This document shows, piece by piece, positions 26,402 to 36,992 of a DNA stretch of 64,000 nt. Where the stretch lies: positions 248,001 through 312,000 of the forward strand of contig NZ_VCEK01000004.1 of NCBI RefSeq assembly GCF_005862235.1, in the 5' to 3' direction. This DNA is from Saccharomonospora piscinae. Lineage in GTDB: Bacteria; Actinomycetota; Actinomycetes; Mycobacteriales; Pseudonocardiaceae. Numbering within the stretch: the stretch's first letter is position 1; each line of letters starts with the position of its first letter. The translations under genes and the position numbers were made by a program. The notes under the pieces are model-generated. The model was not told where the DNA came from. It searched no databases and was given only the letters and a program-made list of their open reading frames with translations.

Positions 26402-27228
26402 GGACGACCGTGGTGATCGCGACAAGGGACCGCGCTGACGACCTCGCCCGCACGCTCACTCACCTGCGGGCGCTACGGCCCGCGCCGCCCGTCATCGTGG
26501 TGGACAACGGTTCCGCCGACGACACGGCGAGCCGCGTGCGCGACGGCTTCCCCGGGGTGCGGTTGATCCGCCTGCCGGAGAACGTGGGCATGGCCGCGCG
26601 CAACCTCGGTGTCGAGGCGGCCGACACCCCCTACATCGCCTTCAACGACGACGACTCCTGGTGGGCTCAGGGCGCGCTGCCGCAGGCGGAGGTGCTGTTC
26701 GACGCCTATCCCCGGCTGGGCCTGCTCGCGGCCACGACTCTCGTGGGCCCGCAGGAGCGCCGCGACCCGGTCTGCGCGCTGATGGCGGACAGCCCGCTCG
26801 GCACCGCACCCGACCTGCCGGGGCCGAGGGTGCTGGGCTTCCTCGCGTGCTCGGCCGTCGTGCGGCGCAGCGCGTTCCTCGACGCGGGTGGCTTTCACCC
26901 GCTGCTGTACTTCGGCGCCGAGGAACGACTGCTGTCCTACGACCTCGCCGCGCGCGGGTGGGAACTGTGTTACGTGGATCGAGTCCGGGCCCACCACCAC
27001 CCGTCGGCGATCCGGCCTTCGGCGTCGTGGCGGCGGCGGATCGAGCGCCGCAACAACGCGCTCATCACGTGGATGCGGCGGCCACTGGGCGACTGCCTGC
27101 GCGCCTCGGGCGGCCTGCTGCGCGATCCGCTCGCGGCGGCGGGTGCGGTGCGCAGGCTCCCGAGGGCCCTGTCGTCGCGCCGCCCGCTGCCCCGGGACGT
27201 CGAGCGGCGCATCCGGGAGCTGGCATGA
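26398..27228 (+). CDS. glycosyltransferase family 2
   Basis: 276 aa, GTG overlapping the upstream stop. GT-A motifs: 'TTVVIATRDRADDLARTL' (3-20), 'VVDNGSADDTASRV' (about 33-46), 'ENVGMAARNLGVEAADTPYI' (about 61-80) and the metal site 'FNDDDSWW' (about 82-89). 'HHHPSAIRPSASWRRRIERR' near the C-terminus is typical of the actinobacterial GT2 subgroup that modifies surface glycans. No membrane segment. Confidence 0.9.
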   Translation: MRTTVVIATRDRADDLARTLTHLRALRPAPPVIVVDNGSADDTASRVRDGFPGVRLIRLPENVGMAARNLGVEAADTPYIAFNDDDSWWAQGALPQAEVLFDAYPRLGLLAATTLVGPQERRDPVCALMADSPLGTAPDLPGPRVLGFLACSAVVRRSAFLDAGGFHPLLYFGAEERLLSYDLAARGWELCYVDRVRAHHHPSAIRPSASWRRRIERRNNALITWMRRPLGDCLRASGGLLRDPLAAAGAVRRLPRALSSRRPLPRDVERRIRELA

Positions 27229-28115
27229 GCCGAGTCAGCGTCGTGATGATCACGTACAACCGCCGTGACGAGGCGCTGCGCACGCTCGACGCGATGACCT
27301 CGCTGCCCGACGCGGCCCCGATCGTCGTGGCGGACAACGCCTCCACCGACGGCACAGCCGAGGCGGTCGCGGCGCTGTTCCCGCACGTGTCCCTGCTGCG
27401 CTGCGACCGCAACCTCGGCGCGCTCGCGCGCAACCTCGCGGTCCGCCAGATCCACACCCCGTACGTCGCGTTCTGCGACGACGACACCCGCTGGCAGCCC
27501 GGTGCGCTGACGCGGGCCGTGGACGTCCTCGACGCGCATCCGGGGCTGGCGTCGGTGACCGGCCGCTGCCTCGTGGAACCCGACCTGGTGGAGGACCCGA
27601 TCACCCCGGAGCTGCGCGACTCGCCGGTGCGCGGGCCCGACTGGCTGCCCGGTCCCGCGCTGCTCGGCGTGCTGGCGGCGCTGACGACGTTCCGCCTCGA
27701 CGCCTTCCGCCAGGTGGGCGGCTTCTCCTCCCGGCTGTGGCTCGGTGGAGAGGAGGAGCTACTGGCTCTCGACCTCGCCGCGCACGGCTGGTGGATGTGC
27801 TGGGACCCCGACATCGTGATCCACCACGCGCCCTCGCCCCTGCGTGAGCCCACCCGGCGCAGGCAGCTCGGCATCCGTAACACGCTGTGGACGCTGTGGC
27901 TGCGCAGACCCGTGTCCTCGGCCGCCCGCCGGACGCGCGACGTGCTGCGCTCGGCGCCGAGGGACGCCGCCACGGTTCGAGCCGTCGCCGAGGCGGTACG
28001 GGGACTGCCGTGGGTGCTGGCGGAGCGGCGCGTGGTGCCCGCCGACGTCGAGGAGGGGCTGCGGGCACTGGAGCACTCGCAGCGGCACTCGACCGCCCGC
28101 CGGTACGTGGGGTGA
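27225..28115 (+). CDS. glycosyltransferase family 2
   Basis: 296 aa, ATG overlapping the previous stop (ATGA). Clearly paralogous to the gene before it: 'SVVMITYNRRDEALRTLDAM' (about 3-22), 'VVADNASTDGTAEAV', 'NLGALARNLAVRQIHTPYVA' and the metal site 'FCDDDTRW'. Both copies end in an Arg-rich helical tail. A recent tandem duplication with acceptor divergence is likely. Confidence 0.9.
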   Translation: MSRVSVVMITYNRRDEALRTLDAMTSLPDAAPIVVADNASTDGTAEAVAALFPHVSLLRCDRNLGALARNLAVRQIHTPYVAFCDDDTRWQPGALTRAVDVLDAHPGLASVTGRCLVEPDLVEDPITPELRDSPVRGPDWLPGPALLGVLAALTTFRLDAFRQVGGFSSRLWLGGEEELLALDLAAHGWWMCWDPDIVIHHAPSPLREPTRRRQLGIRNTLWTLWLRRPVSSAARRTRDVLRSAPRDAATVRAVAEAVRGLPWVLAERRVVPADVEEGLRALEHSQRHSTARRYVG

Positions 28116-28119
28116 CGGG

Positions 28120-28144
28120 GTTGACCGCGCCGCCGCCCGGGTAG
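28120..28144 (+). promoter_or_regulatory. SigB/SigF-like promoter of the Clp gene
   Basis: GTTG (28120-28123), 15 bases, GGGTAG (28139-28144), 47 bases before the ATG at 28191, in a 75-base gap. Matches the stress-sigma pattern seen at five other places in this window. Confidence 0.5.
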
Positions 28145-28190
28145 CCGTGCGGGCAGGCAGAACACACCGTCATCGCGAGGGAGTGTCTCG

Positions 28191-30728
<2,538 letters not shown>

Positions 30729-30733
30729 GGGGC

Positions 30734-30786
30734 GCCGCGAAGGCCACCCTCACTGCGCGAGACGCAGTCAAGGTGGCCTTCGCTGC
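30734..30786 (+). terminator. long palindrome, copy 3 of the dispersed family
   Basis: Outer arms 30734-30748 and 30772-30786 pair over 15 bases with one mismatch; an inner ACTGCG/CGCAGT stem follows. It lies 5 bases after the Clp stop codon. Confidence 0.7.
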
Positions 30787-30814
30787 ACCACCGTCCGGTA
30801 GGGACGAAGCGCTC

Positions 30815-30869
30815 TTGACCCCCGTGGTCGACCTGTTTATCGTTTGTCGATATTAACGACAGTCGATAA
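30815..30869 (+). promoter_or_regulatory. promoter with overlapping 13-base inverted-repeat operator
   Basis: TTGACC (30815-30820), 17 bases, TATCGT (30838-30843) make a good vegetative promoter. An imperfect dyad (TTATCGTTTGTCG at 30837-30849; CGACAGTCGATAA at 30857-30869; 11 of 13 pairs) covers the -10 box and runs to the ribosome binding site AAGGGG. The position suits repression, probably by the small HTH protein encoded at 31511. Confidence 0.65.
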
Positions 30870-30878
30870 GGGGAAGTG

Positions 30879-31514
30879 ATGGAGGGGGAGCGTGGCCTGC
30901 TCGAACCGGTGGCCACCTGGGTGCGGGTGCTCCTGGCGCTGGTGGGCACGCTTGTCGGGATCGGTGTGATCGCGATGGTCTTCGGGTCGGGGTCCGTGTT
31001 CGGGATCGGTGCCTCCGAAGTCTGCGTGGAGACGGCGAACGGCCACGTGCCGGTGCCGCAGTCCGGGCACAACGTGGCGACCGGTGTCGAGGACGGGGTG
31101 CGGTCCTGGCCCTCGGCCGTGGGGATGTGCGCGCAATCGCCGACGACAGGGCAGCGGCTGCTCGGTGTCCTGTCGCAGGCGCCCACGTTCGCGGTGTTCG
31201 TCGGCACGTTGTTGCTCGCGATCCGGTTGCTCCGGGGAGCGTCCCGGGACGGCATCTTCACCCTGCGAGTGGCCGGGCGATTGCGAACCCTCGGCTGGTT
31301 CGTCCTCGTCGGCGAGGCCGTGGCGACGTTCGTCGAGGCCCTGGCGAGCAACTGGCTGACCGGCACGATGATGGTGGACCGGCACGACCTGTTCTCGATC
31401 AACGAATGGGACGTGCCGGTGATGGCACTGCTCGCCGGTGCGGGCCTTGTCTCGATGGCGCGGATCATGCGAGCAGGCGCCACGATGCGCGAAGACCTCG
31501 AGGGAACGGTGTGA
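30879..31514 (+). CDS. DUF2975 membrane protein
   Basis: 211 aa, ATG chosen (a GTG lies one codon earlier) because AAGGGG sits 5 bases upstream. Four hydrophobic segments at about 12-34, 96-114, 136-155 and 174-195, with a Cys-containing external loop after the first ('SEVCVETANGHVPVP', and 'GMCAQSP'). DUF2975 proteins are almost always coupled to a YozG-like HTH gene, as here. The pair is thought to be a membrane-sensor/regulator unit, but the signal is unknown. Confidence 0.85.
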   Translation: MEGERGLLEPVATWVRVLLALVGTLVGIGVIAMVFGSGSVFGIGASEVCVETANGHVPVPQSGHNVATGVEDGVRSWPSAVGMCAQSPTTGQRLLGVLSQAPTFAVFVGTLLLAIRLLRGASRDGIFTLRVAGRLRTLGWFVLVGEAVATFVEALASNWLTGTMMVDRHDLFSINEWDVPVMALLAGAGLVSMARIMRAGATMREDLEGTV

Positions 31515-31735
31515 CCGAGGAGCCACACACCATCGAGGTGCATCTCGACACGGTTCTCGCGGCCCGGGACATGACGCTGACCGAGCTGTCGCACCGGGTC
31601 GGTGTGTCCATCGTGAACCTGTCGAACCTGAAGACCGGCAAGGTGCGAGCCATTCGGTTCAGCACGCTCACCAGGCTCTGCGAGGTGCTGGACTGTCAGC
31701 CCGGCGACCTGCTCACCTACCGGTCACAGCGCTGA
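31511..31735 (+). CDS. YozG-like Cro/C1-type HTH regulator
   Basis: 74 aa, GTG overlapping the DUF2975 stop by 4 bases. HTH: 'DMTLTELSHRVGVSIVNLSNLKTGK' region (about 20-44), then 'RFSTLTRLCEVLDCQPGDLL'. It consists of DNA-binding domain only. Likely binds the dyad at 30837-30869 and represses its own operon. Confidence 0.88.
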   Translation: MTEEPHTIEVHLDTVLAARDMTLTELSHRVGVSIVNLSNLKTGKVRAIRFSTLTRLCEVLDCQPGDLLTYRSQR

Positions 31736-31765
31736 GCACCGCCCGGACGACGCCGCGCGCCACGG

Positions 31766-32989
31766 TCACACCTCGTTCGCGGCGATTCCCTCCGCGCTCG
31801 CCACGGGGGCGGGCACCGTGCGCTCGTAGACGCGGGTGGTGTCGGACGCGATGCGGTCCCAGGAGTACCGGCAGCGTGCCCGGTCGGCACCGGCGATGCC
31901 GTAGGCGTCGCGCAGCGCGGCATCGGAGAGCAGCCGCCGCACGGCCGCCGCCACCGCGTCGGGGCGGCGCGGCGGCACGTGAACACCCGTGACGCCGTCC
32001 ACGACCGTGTCGGTCAGCCCGCCGACCGCGCTCGCCACCACGGGAACGCCGCACGCCATCGCTTCCAGCGGGACGATGCCGAAGGGTTCGTACCACGGGG
32101 TACACACGACGACGTCGGCCGAGCGCAGCAGCGACGGCATGTCGCCGCGGGGGAGCTGTCCCACCAGCCGCACCCGGTCCTGCACGCCCAGTTCGGCGGC
32201 GTAGCCGCGCAGCCGTCGCGCCTCCGGGTCCCCGGCCAGCCTGCCGTTGTCGGGTCCTCCCGCGATGACCAGTTCCACCTCCGGCAGCGTGCGCAGGGCG
32301 GCGATGGCCACGTCGAAACCCTTGCGCGGCACCAGCCTGCCCACCGCCACGATGCGGTAGCGGTGATCGCGGGTGTTGCGGGGGCCCGCCGTCGTGAAGC
32401 GGGACAGATCCACCCCGCACGGCACCACCGAGATCCTGGACCGGGGCAGCCCGAGCCGTACCAGTTCGAAGACCTCGTCGGAGCACGTCGCCGCCACCCG
32501 GGCCGCGTTGCGCCCGATGAGCCGTTCGAGCCCGATCCGCTCGGCCGGGCTGGTGTCCAGCGCTCCCTGGTGTCGCCGCTTGACCACGCCGAGCGCGTGG
32601 AACGTCTGCACCACGGGAACCCCCACCGCCCGCGCGGCCATGAGGGAGGCCAGACCCGACATCCAGAAGTGCGCGTGGACGACGTCCGGCGGGTCCTGCT
32701 CCCAGCGCTGCCGCAGGAACCGGGTGAACTCGCCCAGGTGGGGCAGCAGCTCGTCCCTCGGTACGTACCGTGCGGGCCCCGCGGGCACGGGGACGACGCG
32801 GTACCCCCCGGGCATGGCGATCTGGGCCGGCGCGTCGGCACTGTCTCGCCGCGTGTACACCGTCACGTCGTGACCCGCTCTGACCAGTCCCGAGGAGAGT
32901 TCGGCGACGTGGACGTTCTGGCCGCCTGCGTCGATCTCGCCCAGCGCCGCCAGCGGGCTGGCGTGCTCGGACACCATCGAGATCTTCAT
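31766..32989 (-). CDS. glycosyltransferase family 4
   Basis: 407 aa, ATG giving 'KISMVSEHASPLAALGEIDA', then 'GGQNVHVAELSSGLVRAGHDVTVYTRR', a GT4 acceptor-domain start. C-domain: 'ISVVPCGVDLSRF' (about 190-202), 'VAVGRLVPRKGFDVAIAAL' (about 219-237), 'VVVCTPWYEPFGIVPLEAMACGVPVV' (Ex7E donor motif about 320-345). Related to MshA and sucrose-synthase-like retaining transferases. Follows 33009-33953 in the same direction with a 19-base gap. Probable member of the wider surface-glycan neighbourhood. Confidence 0.9.
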   Translation of the reverse strand: MKISMVSEHASPLAALGEIDAGGQNVHVAELSSGLVRAGHDVTVYTRRDSADAPAQIAMPGGYRVVPVPAGPARYVPRDELLPHLGEFTRFLRQRWEQDPPDVVHAHFWMSGLASLMAARAVGVPVVQTFHALGVVKRRHQGALDTSPAERIGLERLIGRNAARVAATCSDEVFELVRLGLPRSRISVVPCGVDLSRFTTAGPRNTRDHRYRIVAVGRLVPRKGFDVAIAALRTLPEVELVIAGGPDNGRLAGDPEARRLRGYAAELGVQDRVRLVGQLPRGDMPSLLRSADVVVCTPWYEPFGIVPLEAMACGVPVVASAVGGLTDTVVDGVTGVHVPPRRPDAVAAAVRRLLSDAALRDAYGIAGADRARCRYSWDRIASDTTRVYERTVPAPVASAEGIAANEV

Positions 32990-33008
32990 ACACTGCCTCC
33001 CGGGAGAA

Positions 33009-33953
33009 TCACGGCGAAAGCGATCCGAGCAGGGCGTCCCAGCGGCGCAGGAACTCTTCCAATCCGAAGTGCGCGAGCGCGTGTTCCCGCGCCGCCTTCC
33101 CGGCCCGCTGGGCCAGGGCGGGATCGGAGCGGAAGGTGCGGATCGCGTCGGTGAGCCGGTCGACGTCGGTCGATACCACCCCGGCGTCCGGAGGCACCGC
33201 GGTCGCGGCCTCGGTCGAGGCGACCGCCACGACCGGCATGCCGAGCTGCATGGCCTCCAGCAGCGACAGGCCCAGGGAGGTCCAGCGCGCGGTGTGGACG
33301 TACACGCGCCTGCGGGCCAGCTCGGTGTGCAGCTGTGCGTTCGGCAGGTCGCCGACCGGGTGCACACCGTCCAGCGCGATCTCGCCGACACCGATGCCGT
33401 AGAGGTCCACCGGAGCAGCTCGGGCGAAGGCGGGCAGCAGGTCGGCGCCCACGATCCTGCCCCGGCGGCGCGGTTCGTTGACGAGCACGGCCACGCGGTC
33501 CAGCTCGCCGGTGTAGTGGTGGCCCGGGTCGGGGATGCCGTGGTCGATGACGACCGTGTCCGCGATGCCGCTGTCCCACATCAGGTCGTTGTAGTGGGTG
33601 ACATGCACGATCGGGATCGCGTCCTGGTCCGCGAGCGGATGGCGGGTGGTGGCGGCGTGACCGCGTGGAGTGTTGTGCTCGACGAACACGGCGGGCACCT
33701 CGGTGCCGGGGCGCCTGCCCAGCCACCGGTGGGCGAGGTCGATCTCCTCGGGCCGCTGGAGCACCACCGCGTCGAGGTCGGCCTCCCGCAGCTGGGCCGG
33801 CGTCACCTCCCGCGCACGGCTCGGCCACGGCCGCCCGCACCGGCCGCGGCCCCACTCGCCACCACCGTCTACAATGGGCAGAAGATACTCGTGCCCGCCC
33901 TGGACGAAAGCGGTCGTCCACGAGCCGTGGACATGCCACACGAGCAGTCTCAT
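33009..33953 (-). CDS. glycosyltransferase (GT4-like)
   Basis: 314 aa, ATG with CGGAG close upstream. Starts 'RLLVWHVHGSWTTAFVQGGH', the N-terminus of a conserved actinobacterial GT-B group; 'VEHNTPRGHAATTRHPLADQD' (about 93-113), then 'HGIPDP', and a C-terminal donor motif 'TSLGLSLLEAMQLGMPVVAV' (about 221-240). It lacks the usual 'GRLxxxKG' stretch, so the donor is uncertain. First gene of a two-gene GT operon. Confidence 0.82.
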   Translation of the reverse strand: MRLLVWHVHGSWTTAFVQGGHEYLLPIVDGGGEWGRGRCGRPWPSRAREVTPAQLREADLDAVVLQRPEEIDLAHRWLGRRPGTEVPAVFVEHNTPRGHAATTRHPLADQDAIPIVHVTHYNDLMWDSGIADTVVIDHGIPDPGHHYTGELDRVAVLVNEPRRRGRIVGADLLPAFARAAPVDLYGIGVGEIALDGVHPVGDLPNAQLHTELARRRVYVHTARWTSLGLSLLEAMQLGMPVVAVASTEAATAVPPDAGVVSTDVDRLTDAIRTFRSDPALAQRAGKAAREHALAHFGLEEFLRRWDALLGSLSP

Positions 33954-34048
33954 ATCTCCGAATTGCCCGGGGCCACAATGGGTTAAACCGGGGGTAGCGC
34001 GGCCGGTCGGCAGTGCCGGGCAACGGGTTTACCGCCCCGCGTCGATGG

Positions 34049-34483
34049 TCACGTGGCCGGGTCGGTGGCCGGGCTACCCCGCAGTGGGGCCACGCAGACG
34101 AACAACCCCAGCAGGGCCGTCACCGCGTACAGCCACACGTTGCCCGGCCGCATGTTGGCCAGGTTGCCCAGCGGGGAGAGCGTGACCGCCAGCACGCTGT
34201 AGGCGAAGACTCCGGTGAAGCCGAAGAAGCCCAGCCAGCCGAAGGCGCGCACCGTGGCCTCGCTCCGGGTCGCCGCCAGCCCGAGCACGCCCACGCCGGT
34301 GTGACCGATGTTGAGCAGCGCACTGGTCCCGAACAGCCAGACGGACCGGGACACGTCGGCGCCCATGCCGGTGCCGCCGACGGCGAAGCCGACGATTCCC
34401 AGCGCCAGATACCACAGGCCGAGCACGAGGACCACGGCTCGCAGGGTGGCCGCGCTGGGATGCGGCAGGACCGGGATGCGCAT
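34049..34483 (-). CDS. DUF4383 membrane protein
   Basis: 144 aa, four transmembrane segments at about 11-31, 48-70, 81-103 and 115-134 with short loops. DUF4383 proteins are small integral membrane proteins of actinobacteria with no known function. Downstream of an anti-sigma-kinase-like gene with a 33-base gap, in the same direction. Confidence 0.75.
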   Translation of the reverse strand: MRIPVLPHPSAATLRAVVLVLGLWYLALGIVGFAVGGTGMGADVSRSVWLFGTSALLNIGHTGVGVLGLAATRSEATVRAFGWLGFFGFTGVFAYSVLAVTLSPLGNLANMRPGNVWLYAVTALLGLFVCVAPLRGSPATDPAT

Positions 34484-34516
34484 CTGACAGCCTCCACCGC
34501 GGCGGCACTCCACCCG

Positions 34517-34963
34517 CTATCTGGTGGGGTGACGGGCGACCTGCTTGGCGAAGTCGATGTGGACGATGCGGTCGACGTCCCGGCGCGGGTCGAGCTCGTG
34601 CCGCCACGCCGACAGCGAGTCCGTCACGGTGTCGAGCACCCGCCAGCTCCACTGGCTCGGCACACCCGCGGGCCCGGTGGGGGACACCGTCGAGGACACC
34701 TCCACCCGCAACTTCCCGAAGGCCACCGAAAGCCGGCACGTCAGCAGCGCCCCCGGGACGGAGGCGCGGACCAGGCTCGCGCAGGCCTCGTCGACGGCGA
34801 GAACGATGTCGGTCACTTCGTCGGGCGGAAACCCCTCGCGCTCCGCCACGCCCTGGGCGAGCATGCGCACGAGGACGAGCTGCCGGGCATCGGCGGGAAC
34901 GCGGAGTTCCACCGGACCCCGGCATCCCGGCCCGAGCCAGTCCGCCAGTTCACGTCTGTTCAT
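34517..34963 (-). CDS. RsbW-like HATPase anti-sigma regulatory protein
   Basis: 148 aa, ATG. GHKL fold: N-box 'DIVLAVDEACASLVRAS' (about 63-79) with the conserved Glu and a Cys where the usual Asn would be, strand 'LRVEVSSTVSP' and C-terminal 'DRIVHIDFAKQV'. Proteins of this type bind sigma factors and phosphorylate STAS antagonists such as the one at 14115-14546. The missing Asn in the N-box may weaken ATP binding. Carries its own SigB/SigF-like promoter. Confidence 0.8.
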   Translation of the reverse strand: MNRRELADWLGPGCRGPVELRVPADARQLVLVRMLAQGVAEREGFPPDEVTDIVLAVDEACASLVRASVPGALLTCRLSVAFGKLRVEVSSTVSPTGPAGVPSQWSWRVLDTVTDSLSAWRHELDPRRDVDRIVHIDFAKQVARHPTR

Positions 34964-34975
34964 GATGCGGCAGGA

Positions 34976-35000
34976 GTACCCCGCGTCGGGCTGTCCACAC
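34976..35000 (-). promoter_or_regulatory. SigB/SigF-like promoter
   Basis: On the minus strand GTGT (35000-34997), 15 bases, GGGTAC (34981-34976), 13 bases before the ATG at 34963. In the same 190-base divergent gap a weaker plus-strand GTTT-N16-GGGCAC (35058-35083) faces the envelope-protein operon starting at 35154. The rest of the gap shows nothing further. Confidence 0.5.
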
Positions 35001-35153
35001 TCACCCGGGTGCAGCGTGACGTCGCTGTGCGAGGCCGGAGCGGCGCGACCGGGTGAGGTTTGTGCCCGGCCCGTGCGGGGCACACGGTGACCACCCGTCC
35101 ACCCGGCCACTGGGGCGCCACCGCCGCGTGAGCGCGACGAATGGAGGGAAACC

Positions 35154-35561
35154 GTGGTGTACGAAGACCAGCGGGACGGGCAGCGCTCGGTGGCGCAGCT
35201 CGTCAACGACCTTTCGGCGCAGGTGAGCAGGCTCGTCCGGGACGAGATGATGCTCGCGCGGGCAGAGCTGCAGGCCAAGGGCAAGCGGTTCGGCATGGGC
35301 GCGGGTATGGCCGGAGCGGGTGGCGTCATCGCCCTGTACGGCCTGGCGGTCCTCATCACGGCGGCGGTACTCGCGCTGGCCCTGGTCCTGCCGGCCTGGG
35401 CCGCGGCGCTCGTGGTCGGTGGCGCGCTGATGCTGCTGGCCGGGCTGCTCGCCCTGGTCGGACGGCAGCAGATCCGCAAGGGGGCACCGCCGATGCCGAG
35501 GGAAGCGGTGGAGAGCGTGCGCAGGGACATCGACACGGTGAAGGAGACGATGCGCCGATGA
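35154..35561 (+). CDS. phage-holin-superfamily (DUF1469) membrane protein
   Basis: 135 aa, GTG with GGAGGG 5 bases upstream. N-terminal amphipathic part 'SVAQLVNDLSAQVSRLVRDE' (about 10-29), then two membrane segments at about 50-74 and 79-101. This 'Phage_holin_3_6' family is not a lysis protein; it forms conserved actinobacterial trios with DUF3618 and DUF4235 proteins, as here, and is thought to be envelope- or stress-related. Confidence 0.87.
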   Translation: MVYEDQRDGQRSVAQLVNDLSAQVSRLVRDEMMLARAELQAKGKRFGMGAGMAGAGGVIALYGLAVLITAAVLALALVLPAWAAALVVGGALMLLAGLLALVGRQQIRKGAPPMPREAVESVRRDIDTVKETMRR

Positions 35562-35818
35562 GCACGCCGGACGACGAGTTCCCGCGGACGGTCGAGCAGG
35601 CGCGCACCGACATCGAACTGACCAGGCGGGAGCTGGGGGACACGGTGCGCGAACTCACGCACCGGCTCAACGTCGGCGAGCGGGCGAAGGAGCAGTGGCA
35701 GGACAGTTCGCGATCGGCGATGCGGGTCCTGCGGGCGAATCCGGTGGCCGTCGCCGCGAGCGGGGCCGTGCTGGCCCTGGCTGTGGGCGGCCTGTTGACG
35801 TGGAGGCTGAAACGGTGA
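35558..35818 (+). CDS. DUF3618 membrane protein
   Basis: 86 aa, ATG overlapping the previous stop. 'EQARTDIELTRRELGDTVREL' without its first residue is the DUF3618 signature (about 13-33), followed by a membrane segment at about 62-80 and a short basic tail. The N-terminal helix is probably a coiled coil on the cytoplasmic side. Confidence 0.88.
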   Translation: MSTPDDEFPRTVEQARTDIELTRRELGDTVRELTHRLNVGERAKEQWQDSSRSAMRVLRANPVAVAASGAVLALAVGGLLTWRLKR

Positions 35819-36105
35819 CGCAGCAGCACGGGTCCAAGGCGATGAAGGGGTTGTACCGCCCGCTGAGCCTGGCGGTCAGCGTGGGCGGCGGCCTGCTGGC
35901 CAGCGCCGCGTTCCGGCAGGTGTGGCGACGGGCCACGGGCGACACGCAGGCGCCCAAGGCCACCGATCGCACGTTCAAGACATGGCAGGTCGTGGTGGCC
36001 GCCGCGGCCCAGGGCGCCATCATGGGCGCGGTGCGGGCCGCCGTGGACCGGGCCGGTGCGGCGAGCTACGAGAAGGCCACCGGTGCCTGGCCGGGCAAGG
36101 AGTAG
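35815..36105 (+). CDS. DUF4235 protein
   Basis: 96 aa, GTG overlapping the DUF3618 stop (GTGA). 'MKGLYRPLSLAVSVGGGLLA' (about 9-28) and 'WQVVVAAAAQGAIMGAVRA' (about 57-75) are two weak membrane helices, the DUF4235 pattern. Completes the trio with the two preceding genes. Confidence 0.85.
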   Translation: MTQQHGSKAMKGLYRPLSLAVSVGGGLLASAAFRQVWRRATGDTQAPKATDRTFKTWQVVVAAAAQGAIMGAVRAAVDRAGAASYEKATGAWPGKE

Positions 36106-36757
36106 GTTCCTGCTCCACCCGCCCGGGGTGTACCGGCCGCAGGACGACACGGCCCTGCTGACGGAAGCACTGGCCGAGGTCACCGTGCCGCCCGGAGCGC
36201 GGGTGCTGGATGTGGGCACCGGTACCGGTGCGCTGGCACTGACGGCCGCGCGGGCGGGTGCCGGGGAGGTCACCGCCGCCGACGTGTCCCGCCGGGCGCT
36301 CGCGACCGCGTGGGTCAACGCGCGGGTGCGGCGCCTGCCCGTGCGGCTGTGCCGGGCCGACGTGGCGACGAGCCCGCCGCGAGGACCGTTCGATCTGGTG
36401 CTGGCGAACCCGCCGTACGTTCCGTGGCCGGGCGGTACGCGGCCGTCGCATCGCTGGGACGGCGGCGACGACGGGCGGGCCGTGCTCGATCCGCTGTGCG
36501 GGGTGCTGCCCGCGCTGTTGTCGGGGCGGGGGTGCCTGCTGCTGGTGCAGTCCGCGCTGTCGGGGGTGGACCGGACCGTGACGGCCTTGGCCGAGGCGGA
36601 ACTCAAGACCGCCGTCGTGGCACGCAGGCGGGTTCCGTTCGGGCCGGTGCTGCGCGGCCGCGCGCCGTATCTCGAACGGCGGGGCCTGATCGCGAGGGGA
36701 GAGCGTGAGGAGGAGTTGGTGGTGATCCGTGCCGACCGGACGCGACGAGGCGGCTGA
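36083..36757 (+). CDS. HemK-like SAM-dependent methylase
   Basis: 224 aa from the GTG at 36083 (GAGAAGG 5 bases upstream); an in-frame GTG at 36056 is an alternative. SAM motif 'VLDVGTGTGALALTAARAG' (about 39-57) and the catalytic 'FDLVLANPPYVPWPG' (NPPY about 108-111). NPPY enzymes methylate amide nitrogens (PrmC) or adenine N6. It is shorter than PrmC and lacks its N-terminal RF-binding domain, so it is a relative, not the housekeeping enzyme. Overlaps the DUF4235 gene end by 23 bases and the CDGSH gene by 29 bases, implying coupled translation. Confidence 0.85.
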   Translation: MPGRARSRFLLHPPGVYRPQDDTALLTEALAEVTVPPGARVLDVGTGTGALALTAARAGAGEVTAADVSRRALATAWVNARVRRLPVRLCRADVATSPPRGPFDLVLANPPYVPWPGGTRPSHRWDGGDDGRAVLDPLCGVLPALLSGRGCLLLVQSALSGVDRTVTALAEAELKTAVVARRRVPFGPVLRGRAPYLERRGLIARGEREEELVVIRADRTRRGG

Positions 36758-36950
36758 CGGCCGGGGGCGGGAACCCCGGCGGGTCACGGTGGTGCCGGGC
36801 GGACCGGTACTGGTCGAGGGCCCCGTGGAGCTGTGCCTCGACGACGGCACCACCGTCGTCTCCGACCGCTTCCAGGTCGCCGTGTGCGCGTGCCGCCGCA
36901 GCAGGACCTACCCGTTCTGCGACACCAGCCACCGCCGCAAGCGCCGCTGA
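36729..36950 (+). CDS. CDGSH-type 2Fe-2S protein
   Basis: 73 aa, GTG start inside the methylase gene. Cluster motif 'CACRRSRTYPFCDTSH' (about 52-67) supplies three Cys and one His; the usual Gly after CD is Thr, giving CDTSH. An anionic N-terminal strand precedes it. CDGSH proteins transfer or sense 2Fe-2S clusters. Convergent with a haem-oxygenase-like iron enzyme gene at 36993, with which it commonly co-occurs in actinobacteria. Confidence 0.9.
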   Translation: MPTGRDEAADGRGREPRRVTVVPGGPVLVEGPVELCLDDGTTVVSDRFQVAVCACRRSRTYPFCDTSHRRKRR

Positions 36951-36992
36951 GGTGCGCCGGTCCGGCGCACACCGGCACCGGCGCTGGGCCGT

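Noticed and set aside
33954-34048. GGTTAAACC palindrome and GGGGGTAGC near 33980 as a promoter
   Set aside because: The spacing from a GTTT-like box is wrong for the stress-sigma pattern in both directions, and no gene starts downstream on the plus strand.
35154-35561. Phage holin, hence prophage remnant
   Set aside because: The family name is misleading; the DUF1469-DUF3618-DUF4235 trio is a normal actinobacterial envelope set and no other phage gene is present.
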